The notes under the pieces: generated by a model
Seen by the model: the letters and a program-made list of their open reading frames with translations, nothing else
What the model was told of the DNA's origin: nothing
The model's database searches: none
Shown: piece after piece, positions 8,372-17,080 of the stretch
How positions within the stretch are numbered: position 1 is the stretch's first letter
Layout: every line of letters starts with the position of its first letter
Source of the DNA: Flavobacterium macrobrachii
GTDB taxonomy: Bacteria > Bacteroidota > Bacteroidia > Flavobacteriales > Flavobacteriaceae
Assembly (NCBI RefSeq): GCF_014486675.1
Contig: NZ_JACTAC010000003.1
Span: forward strand, 1 to 64,000
Length of the DNA: 64,000 bases
Direction: 5' to 3'
Program-made: the position numbers and the translations under genes

Positions 8372-9352
8372 CTATCTTTTATTAAATTCTTCATGATTAT
8401 CAATAAACGTAATTTTCCGAGTAGGAGCAATGTTTACTCGTAAATCGAAAATATCAAATCTATTGTAATGTCCTAGAATGTCGTGCATTTGTTTGGGTTG
8501 TATGCATTTCTCCAAATCGATATCGGCGTACACAATTCCATCATCATCAATTAGCGGTGTTCCGATTACAGCACCATTGGGACCAATAAATCCTGAAAAG
8601 GCAGAATTTTTTCTAGTTAAAAGTTCATCAACATTTGGAACATCTTCTCGTAAAGCGTCTTTTATTTCTTGAGAAATTGTAGAACACGAAACTATTGTAA
8701 ATAACTTTCCTTCAAATGAATGAGCTGCTGCACGAATTTTAATTGCTTCAGCCATATTGTAATCTGGTGGCGCAACCGGAAGCGAAATGTAGTTGGCAAT
8801 ATGAATTAATTCACCTTGTGATAATAATGTAAATCTTGCTAATGTGTTTGTATTTTCACCACATGCCAACGTTCCAATTGGTCCAATTTCGGTATCATAT
8901 ACTTTTAAAGAAGAACCGTCGCCCGATGTCCAAGTGAGTTTTTCTGCCCAAGTTGGCACTAATTTTCTATGTTTTCCAATCAGATTTCCGTGATTGTCAA
9001 TAATAAGATTGGTGTTGTAAATTTCGCCATAACTGTCCCCACGTTCGTTGATTCCGATGACGATATGACAATTAAAATTTTTTGCCGCTTGAAATAACGG
9101 TTTCAATGAATTATCGGTAATTTTTACAGATGATTTATATAATTCTTCGTACCATTTGCTTCCTTGCACTGGTGTCATGATCCAATTCCAATAGGGATAA
9201 CCCGAAATGAAAACTTCGGGAAAAGCGATTAATTGTGCTCCGTTTTGACTGGCTTCTTTGATGAAAGAAATGGCTTTGTCAATCGTTTTTTCTACGTTTA
9301 GAAAAACGGGTGATGTTTGGACGGTTGCGGCTTTGAATTTTTTGAAGTCCAT
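8372..9352 (-). CDS. nitrilase (carbon-nitrogen hydrolase superfamily)
   Basis: 326 residues. Nitrilases hydrolyse nitriles to carboxylic acid and ammonia. The catalytic Glu-Lys-Cys triad is visible: Glu46 in IAFPEVFISGYP, Lys130 in KHRKLVPT, Cys164 in LACGENTNTLAR. The CGENTN signature and the GYPYWNW stretch are those of true nitrilases of the aliphatic/arylacetonitrile type, not of amidases. In the operon it could feed an aromatic acid from a nitrile, or have an unrelated substrate; the sequence does not decide. Downstream, 84 bp of hairpin-forming DNA separate it from gentisate dioxygenase. Confidence 0.88.
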   Translation of the reverse strand: MDFKKFKAATVQTSPVFLNVEKTIDKAISFIKEASQNGAQLIAFPEVFISGYPYWNWIMTPVQGSKWYEELYKSSVKITDNSLKPLFQAAKNFNCHIVIGINERGDSYGEIYNTNLIIDNHGNLIGKHRKLVPTWAEKLTWTSGDGSSLKVYDTEIGPIGTLACGENTNTLARFTLLSQGELIHIANYISLPVAPPDYNMAEAIKIRAAAHSFEGKLFTIVSCSTISQEIKDALREDVPNVDELLTRKNSAFSGFIGPNGAVIGTPLIDDDGIVYADIDLEKCIQPKQMHDILGHYNRFDIFDLRVNIAPTRKITFIDNHEEFNKR

Positions 9353-9365
9353 ATTTTATGTTGTT

Positions 9366-9407
9366 ACACAAAGTTTCACTAAGTTAACACAGAGTTTCAC
9401 TAAGTTT
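9366..9407. repeat. two tandem 21-bp units between thioesterase and nitrilase genes
   Basis: Units at 9366-9386 and 9387-9407 share 19 of 21 bases (ACACARAGTTTCACTAAGTTW). They belong to the AAGTTTCACTAAGTT style of intergenic words seen elsewhere in flavobacteria. The array ends two bases before the thioesterase stop codon at 9409. Confidence 0.75.
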
Positions 9408-9408
9408 T

Positions 9409-9828
9409 TTATGAATTTAAATATATATTAATTTTATCTTTCATTTCCTCATTAAAAGCTTCGGCTTTGATGCTTTGTCTGTCTTCTTGAATGGCTACGC
9501 TTACTAGTGTTACTTCGCCTTCGAGTACGGTTTTTTCTTGTTGGTTTATAAATTGAAATCCGCAGATGATGGAGGAGTTTTTTAGTTCTTTTACCCAAAG
9601 TGATTTGGTTAGAATTTCGCCAATTCTTGCTGCGTTTTTGAATTGCACTTTTAAATCAACGGTTGGAATTCCGTTGGTTTCGTGAATTTTGGAAAATGGT
9701 CTTTCCAATGCTTCTTCAAACCAGTCTTCGACTAAATCGTTGAGCATTTCTAAAAATCGTGGATAGAACACTATTCCGGCGTAGTCGATGTGTTTGAAAC
9801 GTATTTTTTCTTGTTTTATGAATTTCAT
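9409..9828 (-). CDS. hotdog-fold thioesterase, 4-hydroxybenzoyl-CoA thioesterase type
   Basis: 139 residues. The motif HIDYAGIVFYPRF (Asp15-Tyr16) is the active-site signature of 4-hydroxybenzoyl-CoA thioesterases. In context it would release gentisate from gentisyl-CoA after the ring hydroxylase, before ring opening. It has the usual single-domain length of the family. It lies downstream of the aryl-CoA ligase and the CoA-dependent hydroxylase, which supports an aryl-CoA substrate over the acyl-CoA housekeeping (YbgC-like) alternative. Confidence 0.85.
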   Translation of the reverse strand: MKFIKQEKIRFKHIDYAGIVFYPRFLEMLNDLVEDWFEEALERPFSKIHETNGIPTVDLKVQFKNAARIGEILTKSLWVKELKNSSIICGFQFINQQEKTVLEGEVTLVSVAIQEDRQSIKAEAFNEEMKDKINIYLNS

Positions 9829-10059
9829 TAGTTATTTTTTTACATGAATTGCACAAATTTGCACGAATTCAGATGATTGTGTTTATTTTACTTATTTTTT
9901 GCCACGGATTAAACTGATTTTACAGATTAACACGGATTTTAAATTTGTTACTAGTTATTCCTGATGTTTTAGCCCAGATAGTAGTGGAAATCCTTTTCTT
10001 TTTTTCTTTAAAAAAAGAAAAGATTGCAACGGATAGCTGGAAATAGCTCCAAAAAATAA
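9829..10059. other. repeat-rich intergenic segment inside the aromatic operon
   Basis: No ORF. It holds the words GAATTGCACAAATTTGCACG (near 9846-9865) and CACGGATTAAACTGATTTTA (near 9903-9922), typical of flavobacterial intergenic repeats, then a copy of the dispersed hairpin element at 9967-10050. Confidence 0.6.
9967..10050 (-). repeat. dispersed hairpin element, copy A
   Basis: Read on the minus strand it shows the arm CCGTTGCAATCTTT, a variable stem of A/T tracts, then AGGATTTCCACTA and GGGCTAAA. The same arms in the same order occur at 16978-17039 and 55475-55577. The variable centre is self-complementary. No coding capacity; resembles a small non-autonomous element. Confidence 0.8.
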
Positions 10060-11664
10060 CTAACTTTTCAATTTAAATCGTTGAATTTTACCAGTTTCTG
10101 TTTTGGGTAATGTTTCAACAAAATAAATTACTCTTGGATATTTGTATGGTGCAGCGACTTGTTTGAACCAATGTTGAATGTGATTTTTCATGTTTTCTGT
10201 AGCGTTTAATTTTTCTTTTAAAACAATATGCGCACAAACTAACATGCCACGTTCTTCGTCGGGCAAACCAACTACTGCACATTCTAAAATAGCTTCATGG
10301 GTTAGTAAAACACTTTCTACTTCAATCGCCGCAATGTTATAACCAGCGGAAATAATCATGTCGTCGCCACGAGCTACGAACCAAAAATAGCCGTCTTCGT
10401 CTTGACGAAATATATCGCCTGTGATGTTCCAACCGTTTTCGACATATTCCTTTTGTTTTTCTTCACGATTTAGATATTTGCAACCTGTAATGCCACGAAC
10501 GGCTAATCTTCCGGCTTGATTTCTTGGGACTTCATTTCCGTTTGTATCAATAATTTTTGCTTCGTAACCTGTTATTGGTGAGCCAGTTGCACCAGGTTTG
10601 ATGTTGGTTTCGTTGGACGATATAAAGATATGCAAAAGTTCGGTTGCGCCAATACCATCGATGATTCTCAAGCCAGTAGCTTCATACCAATCTTGCCAAA
10701 CTTTCAAAGGTAAAGTTTCTCCTGCTGAAACACATTTGCGTAAGCTGGAAATATCAAATTCATTTACTTTAGTTGTTATAATTCGCCAAGCTGTTGGTGC
10801 TGTGAAACATACGGTTATTTTGTAATCTTGAATGGCTTGTAGCAAAAGGTCTGGCGAAGGTTTTTCGATTAAAAATGTTGATGCTCCAAAATACATTGGG
10901 AACAAAACCAATCCACCTAGACCAAAGGTAAATCCAATTGGCGGACTTCCTGTAAATACATCGTTTTGTGTTGGTTGTAATGAATAATTTGGAAATGCTT
11001 CGCAAATATTTAAAATGTCTCTATGATAGTGAGCCGTCATTTTTGGCAAACCTGTTGTTCCCGAAGTAAATCCGATTAGCGCAACACTGTCAGCTTTGGA
11101 ATGAAAATTATCAAAAGTTTTGGGTTTGGTAGTCATTAATTGTTCCAAATTTCCATTTCTGTAGAAGCAGACTTCTTGTAGAAAATCTGATTTTACAAAA
11201 TTCATTTCTTCGGATAATTCGCTGTCGCAAAAGGCATGACTGATTTCGGCACAATTAATTATGGTTGTTAATTCTTTGGAGCGAAGAAGTGGCATGGTTG
11301 CGACTACAATTCCGCCGGCTTTTAAAATAGCAAACCAACAAGCGACCATCATTGGATTGTTGGCAGAACGAATTAAAACTCTATTTCCAGATTTTAATCC
11401 CAAATCATCCACTAAAACATGAGCAATTTGATTGGCTTTTTCGAATAAATCTTGATAGGTCCAAGTTTCTGTGAATGTACGAATGTAAATGTTGTTACCG
11501 TTTCCAATTTCAATTTGATAATCCAATAATCGATGAACACAATTTAGTCCCGAAATTTCGGGATCTGAATGACTGAATTGCGGTAAATCCAAGAAAGTAT
11601 AATCAGGTTGTAAATCCTGATTTGGAAGATTGTTGTGTGCAAAATTATCTTCGTAATGTTTCAT
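10060..11664 (-). CDS. aryl-CoA ligase (benzoate/salicylate/2-aminobenzoate-CoA ligase type)
   Basis: 534 residues. An adenylate-forming enzyme that activates an aromatic acid with ATP and CoA. Visible: AMP-binding P-loop GFTSGTTGLPKMTAHYHRD, aromatic-acid-ligase style GASTFLIEKPSPDLLL, hinge and core GDDMIISAGYNIAAIEVE, and catalytic lysine in PKTETGKIQRF at the C-terminus. I start at ATG 11664 (MKHYEDNF); an in-frame ATG 18 codons upstream would translate AT-rich repeat-like leader sequence. With the next gene upstream it makes aryl-CoA for ring hydroxylation. The exact acid (salicylate, anthranilate, benzoate) is not readable. Confidence 0.9.
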   Translation of the reverse strand: MKHYEDNFAHNNLPNQDLQPDYTFLDLPQFSHSDPEISGLNCVHRLLDYQIEIGNGNNIYIRTFTETWTYQDLFEKANQIAHVLVDDLGLKSGNRVLIRSANNPMMVACWFAILKAGGIVVATMPLLRSKELTTIINCAEISHAFCDSELSEEMNFVKSDFLQEVCFYRNGNLEQLMTTKPKTFDNFHSKADSVALIGFTSGTTGLPKMTAHYHRDILNICEAFPNYSLQPTQNDVFTGSPPIGFTFGLGGLVLFPMYFGASTFLIEKPSPDLLLQAIQDYKITVCFTAPTAWRIITTKVNEFDISSLRKCVSAGETLPLKVWQDWYEATGLRIIDGIGATELLHIFISSNETNIKPGATGSPITGYEAKIIDTNGNEVPRNQAGRLAVRGITGCKYLNREEKQKEYVENGWNITGDIFRQDEDGYFWFVARGDDMIISAGYNIAAIEVESVLLTHEAILECAVVGLPDEERGMLVCAHIVLKEKLNATENMKNHIQHWFKQVAAPYKYPRVIYFVETLPKTETGKIQRFKLKS

Positions 11665-11737
11665 TTGAAAAATTGTATATTGTATAACAGTATATTGGTA
11701 CAACTTTACAATATACAATCATACAATATTCAGCTTT

Positions 11738-14029
11738 TTACTTTTTATTACTCTTCGGTTTCAACGCTTTTTTCATACCTTCGGTTTGTCTTCGTTCTGA
11801 AGCTTTTAATGGATATAAATGTGAAATTCCCATTTTGTATTGATTTGGTATATCTTCAGGTTGAAATTGTTCATAGGCTTGTGCGTTGCGCACAAAATTA
11901 GCATCGAGCAACAACGGTTTTCCTAAAGCCACTAAATCAGCTTTACCATTTAAAATTATGGTGTTTATTTGATCAATATCGGTTATGTTTCCGACGGTAA
12001 TTGTTGAAATATGTACTGTATTTCGAATAGTATCTGAATACGGAACTTGCCACATTCTGCCTGTTTGGGGTTTTTGATTAGCTACAGTATTTCCTGTGGA
12101 AACATTAATAATATCTGCTCCAGCGTTTTTAAAAGCGGTTGCGATGGCAATTACATTTTTCTCTGAAATTCCTTTTTCTGCCCAATCGGTTGCTGAAATT
12201 CGTACAGACATTGGTTTTTCTTTTGGAAATACGTTTCGCATTTCGGTGAAAACGCGCAATGGAAATTTCAATCGGTTTTCGATGCTTCCGCCAAATTCAT
12301 CATTTCGAATATTGGTCAATGGCGATAGAAAGGAAGCTAATAAAAATCCATGATGCGCTTGCAGTTCAATCATGTCAAAATCGGCTTCGGCGGCATTTTT
12401 TGTAGCTTGAACGAATTGAGAACAAATCAAATCCATATCTGACAAAGTCATTTCTTTTGGTGTTGTAAACTTTTCATTAAATGGAATTGCTGATGCGGAA
12501 AGTAATTCCCATTTTTCATCCAAATCATTTTCTTCCCAAGGTTTTTTAGTAGCACCTTTTCGACCAGAATGACCTAATTGTATTCCGATTTTTGTTTGTG
12601 TATTTTGATGAATAAAATTAGTTATTCTTTTCCATTCAATAATTTGATTTTCATTATAAATACCTGCACAACCTAAAGTAATACGTCCAGTTTCTGAAAC
12701 AGCCGTCATTTCAGCCATTATTAATCCTAAACCACCAATTGCTCTCGATGTATAATGTTGAAAATGCCAATCGTTTACCAAACCATCTTTTGCTGAATAT
12801 TGTCCCATTGATGACATGACAATTCGGTTTTGCAATTGTAAATCTCGAAGTCTAAAGGTTGAAAAAGCAGCCGATTGATTTTTGTTATTGATATTGCAAT
12901 TGCCATTGAATTCTTCTATAACTTTATTTGTAAAACTTTCATCTCTTAATTTTAAATTTTCGAAAGTTACTTTTTTAGAACGTGTCATGCATCCGAATGC
13001 AAATTGGTAAAATGGATGTTGGTTATTTCTATCCATATTTTCAAACCAATCCAGCGATACCAAAGCTGCATGTTGTATCATCTCAACGGTATTTCTTCGG
13101 GATTTGTCATACTGTTTAAAAGCAGCTTGAACATCGTTTGGATTTGCTAAAACTGCATCAGACAGACCGATGGCGCTATCCATTGCTAATTTTGTTCCTG
13201 AACCGATGGAATAATGTGCCGTGGCTTTGGCATCGCCGAGAAGAACGATGTTTTTATGATACCATTTTTCGTTGGTAATATGAGGGAATTGACGCCAATT
13301 GGATTTATTAGTAATTAATGAATGACCATCTAATTCTTGAGCAAAAATAGTTTCGATTTTTGAAACAGTATCGGCTTCATTGGTGATTTCAAAACCATGT
13401 TTTTCCCAAGTGTCATTACTACATTCAAAAATCCATGTGCTCATTCCAGGTTCGTATTGATAAGAATGAGCTACAATCAATCCGTGTTCTGTATTTCTAA
13501 AAAAATAAGTAAACGCATCGAGCGGTTTTGTTGAACCACACCACACAAAACGATTTTGTTTCATTACTATTTTGGTTCCAAATTGCTCTTGAAACTGCGT
13601 TCTGACCTGACTTCCGATACCATCACAAGCGACAATGATATCTGAGTTTGAAAATTGCGATAAGTCGTCTACATTTTGTTCGAAGTGCAGCTTTACGCCT
13701 TCTTCAAGGCAACGTTGATGCAATAATTGTAACAATTTTTTTCTGGAACAGCCACAAAATCCATTTCCTGCAATATTTACACTTTGTCCATCGCGAGCAA
13801 TGATGATATCATCCCAATAAGCAAAATTCGAACGAATTAAATCGTAGGATTGCATGTCTCTTTTTAGAAATTCGCTTAAGGTTTCATCTGAAAAAACAAC
13901 TCCAAAACCGAAACTGTCATCAGGTTTATTGCGTTCATAAACGGTTATTTCCCAATCAGGACGTGCTTTTTTTGTTAATATCGAAAAGTACAATCCGCCT
14001 GGACCGCCACCAATTACTGTTATTTTCAT
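11738..14029 (-). CDS. bifunctional aryl-CoA 5-hydroxylase: FAD monooxygenase fused to old-yellow-enzyme domain
   Basis: 763 residues in two halves. Residues 1 to ~375 are a class A FAD monooxygenase: GGGPGGLYFSIL at the N-terminus, DG motif in IVACDGIGS, GD motif in LLGDAKATAHYSIGSG. Residues ~395-763 are an old-yellow-enzyme-like FMN domain (FRLRDLQLQNRIVMSSMGQY, IQLGHSGRKGATKKPW, VRISATDW). This fusion and length are those of salicylyl-CoA 5-hydroxylase and 2-aminobenzoyl-CoA monooxygenase/reductase. The adjacent CoA ligase, thioesterase and gentisate dioxygenase favour 5-hydroxylation of salicylyl-CoA to gentisyl-CoA; anthraniloyl-CoA is the main alternative. Confidence 0.9.
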   Translation of the reverse strand: MKITVIGGGPGGLYFSILTKKARPDWEITVYERNKPDDSFGFGVVFSDETLSEFLKRDMQSYDLIRSNFAYWDDIIIARDGQSVNIAGNGFCGCSRKKLLQLLHQRCLEEGVKLHFEQNVDDLSQFSNSDIIVACDGIGSQVRTQFQEQFGTKIVMKQNRFVWCGSTKPLDAFTYFFRNTEHGLIVAHSYQYEPGMSTWIFECSNDTWEKHGFEITNEADTVSKIETIFAQELDGHSLITNKSNWRQFPHITNEKWYHKNIVLLGDAKATAHYSIGSGTKLAMDSAIGLSDAVLANPNDVQAAFKQYDKSRRNTVEMIQHAALVSLDWFENMDRNNQHPFYQFAFGCMTRSKKVTFENLKLRDESFTNKVIEEFNGNCNINNKNQSAAFSTFRLRDLQLQNRIVMSSMGQYSAKDGLVNDWHFQHYTSRAIGGLGLIMAEMTAVSETGRITLGCAGIYNENQIIEWKRITNFIHQNTQTKIGIQLGHSGRKGATKKPWEENDLDEKWELLSASAIPFNEKFTTPKEMTLSDMDLICSQFVQATKNAAEADFDMIELQAHHGFLLASFLSPLTNIRNDEFGGSIENRLKFPLRVFTEMRNVFPKEKPMSVRISATDWAEKGISEKNVIAIATAFKNAGADIINVSTGNTVANQKPQTGRMWQVPYSDTIRNTVHISTITVGNITDIDQINTIILNGKADLVALGKPLLLDANFVRNAQAYEQFQPEDIPNQYKMGISHLYPLKASERRQTEGMKKALKPKSNKK

Positions 14030-14146
14030 GTTGTCATTGCGAGGAAAGAAGCAATCTTATCCTCATTTTATATTTTTATTAAACACAGTTTTTTCAAATT
14101 TTCACAAATTATTGAAGTTGAATTTTGAGTTTGACTTTTGATATTG

Positions 14147-14752
14147 TCAACTTCTTTTTATTGAAAAAATCTCACCTATTTTACTATAATTTGAACCGGC
14201 TAATCTCGATACAGGTTTGTATGTTTCTAAGTTGATTTTATAGTCTTCTAGCAATACTTGATCATCAAAATGCATCATGACGATACGTCCAATAACTACG
14301 CAAGCGCCACCTTGTTGATGTCCTTCAAGAAAATAATGATGCACTAATTCACATTCAAAATGAATTTTACTTTCTTTGACGCGCATTGGTTTTACTTTTA
14401 TAGATGGAATTGGTGTAAGATTAGCTAAATCAAATTCACTTTCATCAGCAGGAATACTTTGGGATGTGGTGTTCATTTGCTCAACAACATCTTCGGTAAC
14501 CATATTCACGACAAATTGTTTAGTTGCTAGAACATTGTTTAATGTGTCTTTGTTTTTGTTATTATCTCTTCGTGTTGAAAACATAACATGTGGCGGATCA
14601 TCACCAAGCATGTTGAAATAGGAAAAAGGAGCAAGGTTATTAATTCCGTCTTCGCTAATGGAAGAAATCCAACCAATTGGTCGAGGAATAATTGAACCTG
14701 TTAGTAATTTATATATAGCACTTGCTTCTAATTCGTTTGGATCGAATGTCAT
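14147..14752 (-). CDS. flavin reductase-like FMN-binding split-barrel protein
   Basis: 201 residues. Typical family phrases: SIIPRPIGWISSISEDG, NLAPFSYFNMLGDDPPHVMFS, DTLNNVLATKQFVVN. It is the first gene of the aromatic operon, so it may supply reduced flavin to the hydroxylase, although characterised hydroxylases of that type take NAD(P)H directly. A flavoprotein oxidoreductase acting on a pathway intermediate is also possible. It is transcribed divergently from cinA across a ~140-bp gap. Confidence 0.85.
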   Translation of the reverse strand: MTFDPNELEASAIYKLLTGSIIPRPIGWISSISEDGINNLAPFSYFNMLGDDPPHVMFSTRRDNNKNKDTLNNVLATKQFVVNMVTEDVVEQMNTTSQSIPADESEFDLANLTPIPSIKVKPMRVKESKIHFECELVHHYFLEGHQQGGACVVIGRIVMMHFDDQVLLEDYKINLETYKPVSRLAGSNYSKIGEIFSIKRS

Positions 14753-14894
14753 TTTGTGTGTTTGGTTTAGTTAGTTTTAAATAGGTCATAAAAATACTAA
14801 AATAAAAATGGTAAACAAATGGATTAAATTGTCATTTATTTTATTATATTCTAAAAAACTTTGTGACCTTTGTGCTAAATTCTCAAAAAAACAG

Positions 14895-16148
14895 ATGAAA
14901 GCAACGATAGTTACCATTGGCGACGAAATATTGATAGGTCAAATAATAGATACCAATTCTGGATATATTGCTAAAGCTTTAGATAAAATTGGAGTTCAAA
15001 CGCACGAGATGATTTCCATTTCGGATGATAAACAACACATTGTTGATACTTTTGAAAAACTTCAGAATAAAGTAGATTTGGTTATTATAACTGGCGGACT
15101 TGGACCAACCAAAGACGATATAACCAAAAAAACATTTTGCGATTATTTTGATGATGTTTTAATTGAAGATAAAGCTGTTTTAGCACATGTAACCGAATTG
15201 ATAGAAGGAATTTACAAACGACCAATTTCACAACTAAACAAAGAACAAGCGCTTGTTCCGTCCAAGTGTACTGTTTTATATAATAAAATGGGAACAGCAC
15301 CAGGAATGTGGATGAAGAAAGAAAACACCGTTTTTGTTTCGTTGCCCGGCGTTCCTTATGAAATGAAGTATTTGGTTGATAACGAAATTGTTCCAAAAAT
15401 CGTCCAAGAATACGAACGACCTTACATAATTCACAAAACCATTTTGACTTATGGTCAAGGCGAAAGTTTAGTAGCCGAACGAATTGAAAATTGGGAAAAT
15501 AATTTACCCGAATTCATAAAACTAGCCTATTTGCCAAGTCCAGGACGGGTTCGTTTACGATTAACAGCTCGAGGCAAAAATCAAGAAATTCTCGAAAAAG
15601 CTATTCAGGAAAACGTAGAAAGTTTAACCAAAATCATTAATGATATAATTGTGGGTTTTGACGAAAACGAAACCATTGAAGTTGTCGTTGGGAGATTGTT
15701 AGCTTCTCAAAATAAAACCATTGCCACTGCCGAAAGTTGCACCGGAGGAAAAATAGCCCAAATGTTAACATCGGTTTCTGGCGCATCTAATTATTTTAGA
15801 GGAAGCGTTGTAAGTTATGCAACCGATACTAAAATTTCTGTTTTAGATGTTTCGTCTGATATTATTAAGGAGAAAACAGTTGTCAGTCATGAAGTTGCTT
15901 CAGCTATGGCAATTGGCGTTCAAAAAGTAATGAAAACCGATTATGCCATTGCAACAACAGGAAATGCCGGACCAAACAAAGGCGATTCAAATGCCGAAGT
16001 TGGAACCGTTTTCATAGCATTAGCAACACCAAATGAAATTATTGTAGAAGAATTTAATTTTGGTCAACCACGTGAAAAAGTGATAGATAGAACTGTAAAT
16101 AAAGCTTTAGAAATGCTTCAAAAAGAAATTTTAAAAAATCTGCAATAA
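14895..16148 (+). CDS. cinA: CinA, nicotinamide-nucleotide amidase / damage-inducible protein
   Basis: 417 residues. N-terminal MoaB/MogA-like domain ([26 protein letters not shown]) and C-terminal PncC amidase domain ([31 protein letters not shown]). The C-terminal part deamidates NMN for NAD salvage. Start chosen at ATG 14895 ([11 protein letters not shown]), where the domain begins; an in-frame ATG at 14808 would add 29 residues unlike the family. Normal length for full CinA. Confidence 0.93.
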   Translation: MKATIVTIGDEILIGQIIDTNSGYIAKALDKIGVQTHEMISISDDKQHIVDTFEKLQNKVDLVIITGGLGPTKDDITKKTFCDYFDDVLIEDKAVLAHVTELIEGIYKRPISQLNKEQALVPSKCTVLYNKMGTAPGMWMKKENTVFVSLPGVPYEMKYLVDNEIVPKIVQEYERPYIIHKTILTYGQGESLVAERIENWENNLPEFIKLAYLPSPGRVRLRLTARGKNQEILEKAIQENVESLTKIINDIIVGFDENETIEVVVGRLLASQNKTIATAESCTGGKIAQMLTSVSGASNYFRGSVVSYATDTKISVLDVSSDIIKEKTVVSHEVASAMAIGVQKVMKTDYAIATTGNAGPNKGDSNAEVGTVFIALATPNEIIVEEFNFGQPREKVIDRTVNKALEMLQKEILKNLQ

Positions 16149-16153
16149 TTTTT

Positions 16154-16184
16154 TTGTTACAATGATTTATTTTGCGTAAGTTTG
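16154..16184 (+). promoter_or_regulatory. promoter of the rpmB-rpmG operon
   Basis: TTG at 16154-16156, spacer 20 nt, TAAGTTTG at 16177-16184. This is a full match to the Bacteroidetes housekeeping consensus and lies 37 bases before the rpmB start. Confidence 0.7.
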
Positions 16185-16220
16185 CACCCTGATTTTGAAT
16201 AACGATAAAAGAAAAGCATA

Positions 16221-16457
16221 ATGTCAAGAGTTTGTGACCTTACAGGTAAAAGAGCGATGGTAGGAAATAATGTTTCTCACGCTATGAACAAAACTAAGAG
16301 AAAATTTTCTGTAAACTTAGTTAAAAAACGTTTCTATCTTGCTGAAGAAGACAGATGGATTACGCTAAGAGTAGCTGCATCTACAATTAAAACTATTAAC
16401 AAAAAAGGTTTAGCTGCTGTATTGAAAGATGCAAAAGCTAACGGATTTATCGGATAA
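16221..16457 (+). CDS. rpmB: 50S ribosomal protein bL28
   Basis: 78 residues. [27 protein letters not shown] is the conserved start of bL28 (first half cited only in part: [17 protein letters not shown]). First gene of a ribosomal-protein run with rpmG and a DUF4295 gene. Confidence 0.97.
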   Translation: MSRVCDLTGKRAMVGNNVSHAMNKTKRKFSVNLVKKRFYLAEEDRWITLRVAASTIKTINKKGLAAVLKDAKANGFIG

Positions 16458-16487
16458 TTCGATAACCTATTTAAAAAATAAAGTACG

Positions 16488-16670
16488 ATGGCAAAGAAAG
16501 GTAATAGAATCCAAGTAATTTTAGAGTGTACAGAACATAAAGCAACAGGACTTCCTGGAACTTCTCGTTATATCACTAAGAAAAACAAAAAAAATACTCC
16601 AGACAGATTAGAGATTAAAAAATTTAATCCAATCTTAAAGAGAATGACTGTTCATAAAGAAATTAAATAA
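16488..16670 (+). CDS. rpmG: 50S ribosomal protein bL33
   Basis: 60 residues. [18 protein letters not shown] and [18 protein letters not shown] are conserved L33 features. The family's zinc-binding cysteine pairs are absent, leaving a single Cys, as in zinc-independent L33. It lies 30 bp after rpmB, in the same operon. Confidence 0.96.
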   Translation: MAKKGNRIQVILECTEHKATGLPGTSRYITKKNKKNTPDRLEIKKFNPILKRMTVHKEIK

Positions 16671-16716
16671 TTTAGAAATTTTTTTAACCAAAAGTTTCCA
16701 ATAAAACATATAAGTC

Positions 16717-16869
16717 ATGGCAAAGAAAACCGTAGCAACGTTACAAACAGCATCAAAAAGATTAACCAAAGCAATCAAAATGGTTAAATCTCCAAAAACT
16801 GGTGCATACACTTTCCAGGAAGCAATCATGTCTCCAGAAGATGTAGATACATTCTTAACAAAGAAATAA
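16717..16869 (+). CDS. DUF4295 protein, probable Bacteroidetes ribosomal protein bL38
   Basis: 50 residues: MAKKTVATLQTASKRLTKAI then a lysine-rich stretch ending FLTKK. Small, very basic, Bacteroidetes-specific, always beside rpmB and rpmG in my recollection. I believe this is the family described as ribosomal protein bL38 in the Flavobacterium johnsoniae 70S structure, but that link is from memory. It is followed by a terminator at 16891-16920. Confidence 0.85.
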   Translation: MAKKTVATLQTASKRLTKAIKMVKSPKTGAYTFQEAIMSPEDVDTFLTKK

Positions 16870-16890
16870 TCAAACAAACTCAATATATCA

Positions 16891-16920
16891 AAGCTACTTT
16901 CGTTCGGAAGTAGCTTTTTT
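16891..16920 (+). terminator. rho-independent terminator of the rpmB operon
   Basis: Arms AAGCTACTT (16891-16899) and AAGTAGCTT (16908-16916), loop 8 nt, then T-run to 16920. ftsY therefore needs its own promoter. Confidence 0.88.
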
Positions 16921-16977
16921 ATTTTTATATTTGTCGAACAAATTTGAAGCCAAGCCAATAGCATTTTTTAAATGTAG

Positions 16978-17039
16978 TTCCTGCTTTCCGTTGCAATCTT
17001 TTTTATAAAAAAAAGGATTTCCACTAAATCAGGGCTAAA
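16978..17039 (+). repeat. dispersed hairpin element, copy B
   Basis: Shows CCTGCTTTCCGTTGCAATCT, a short T/A stem (TTTTTTATAAAAAAAA), then AGGATTTCCACTAAATCAGG and GCTAAA. The shortest of the three copies in the window; sits in the gap before ftsY. Confidence 0.8.
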
Positions 17040-17080
17040 CTAAAGCAAAAGGCTTCTATTTAAACCATGAACAAAAAAGT

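Noticed and set aside
9841-9945. Possible tRNA or riboswitch in the 9829-10059 gap
   Set aside because: Words such as CACGGATTAAACTGATT are typical flavobacterial intergenic repeats; no cloverleaf or known aptamer core.
10060-11718. Longer aryl-CoA ligase starting at 11718
   Set aside because: The extra 18 residues (Tyr/Ile/Gln rich) come from a repeat-like ATTGTATATTGTATA stretch; the family starts near ATG 11664.
14808-14894. Upstream start for cinA
   Set aside because: Adds 29 residues unrelated to the MoaB-like domain, which begins at [11 protein letters not shown].
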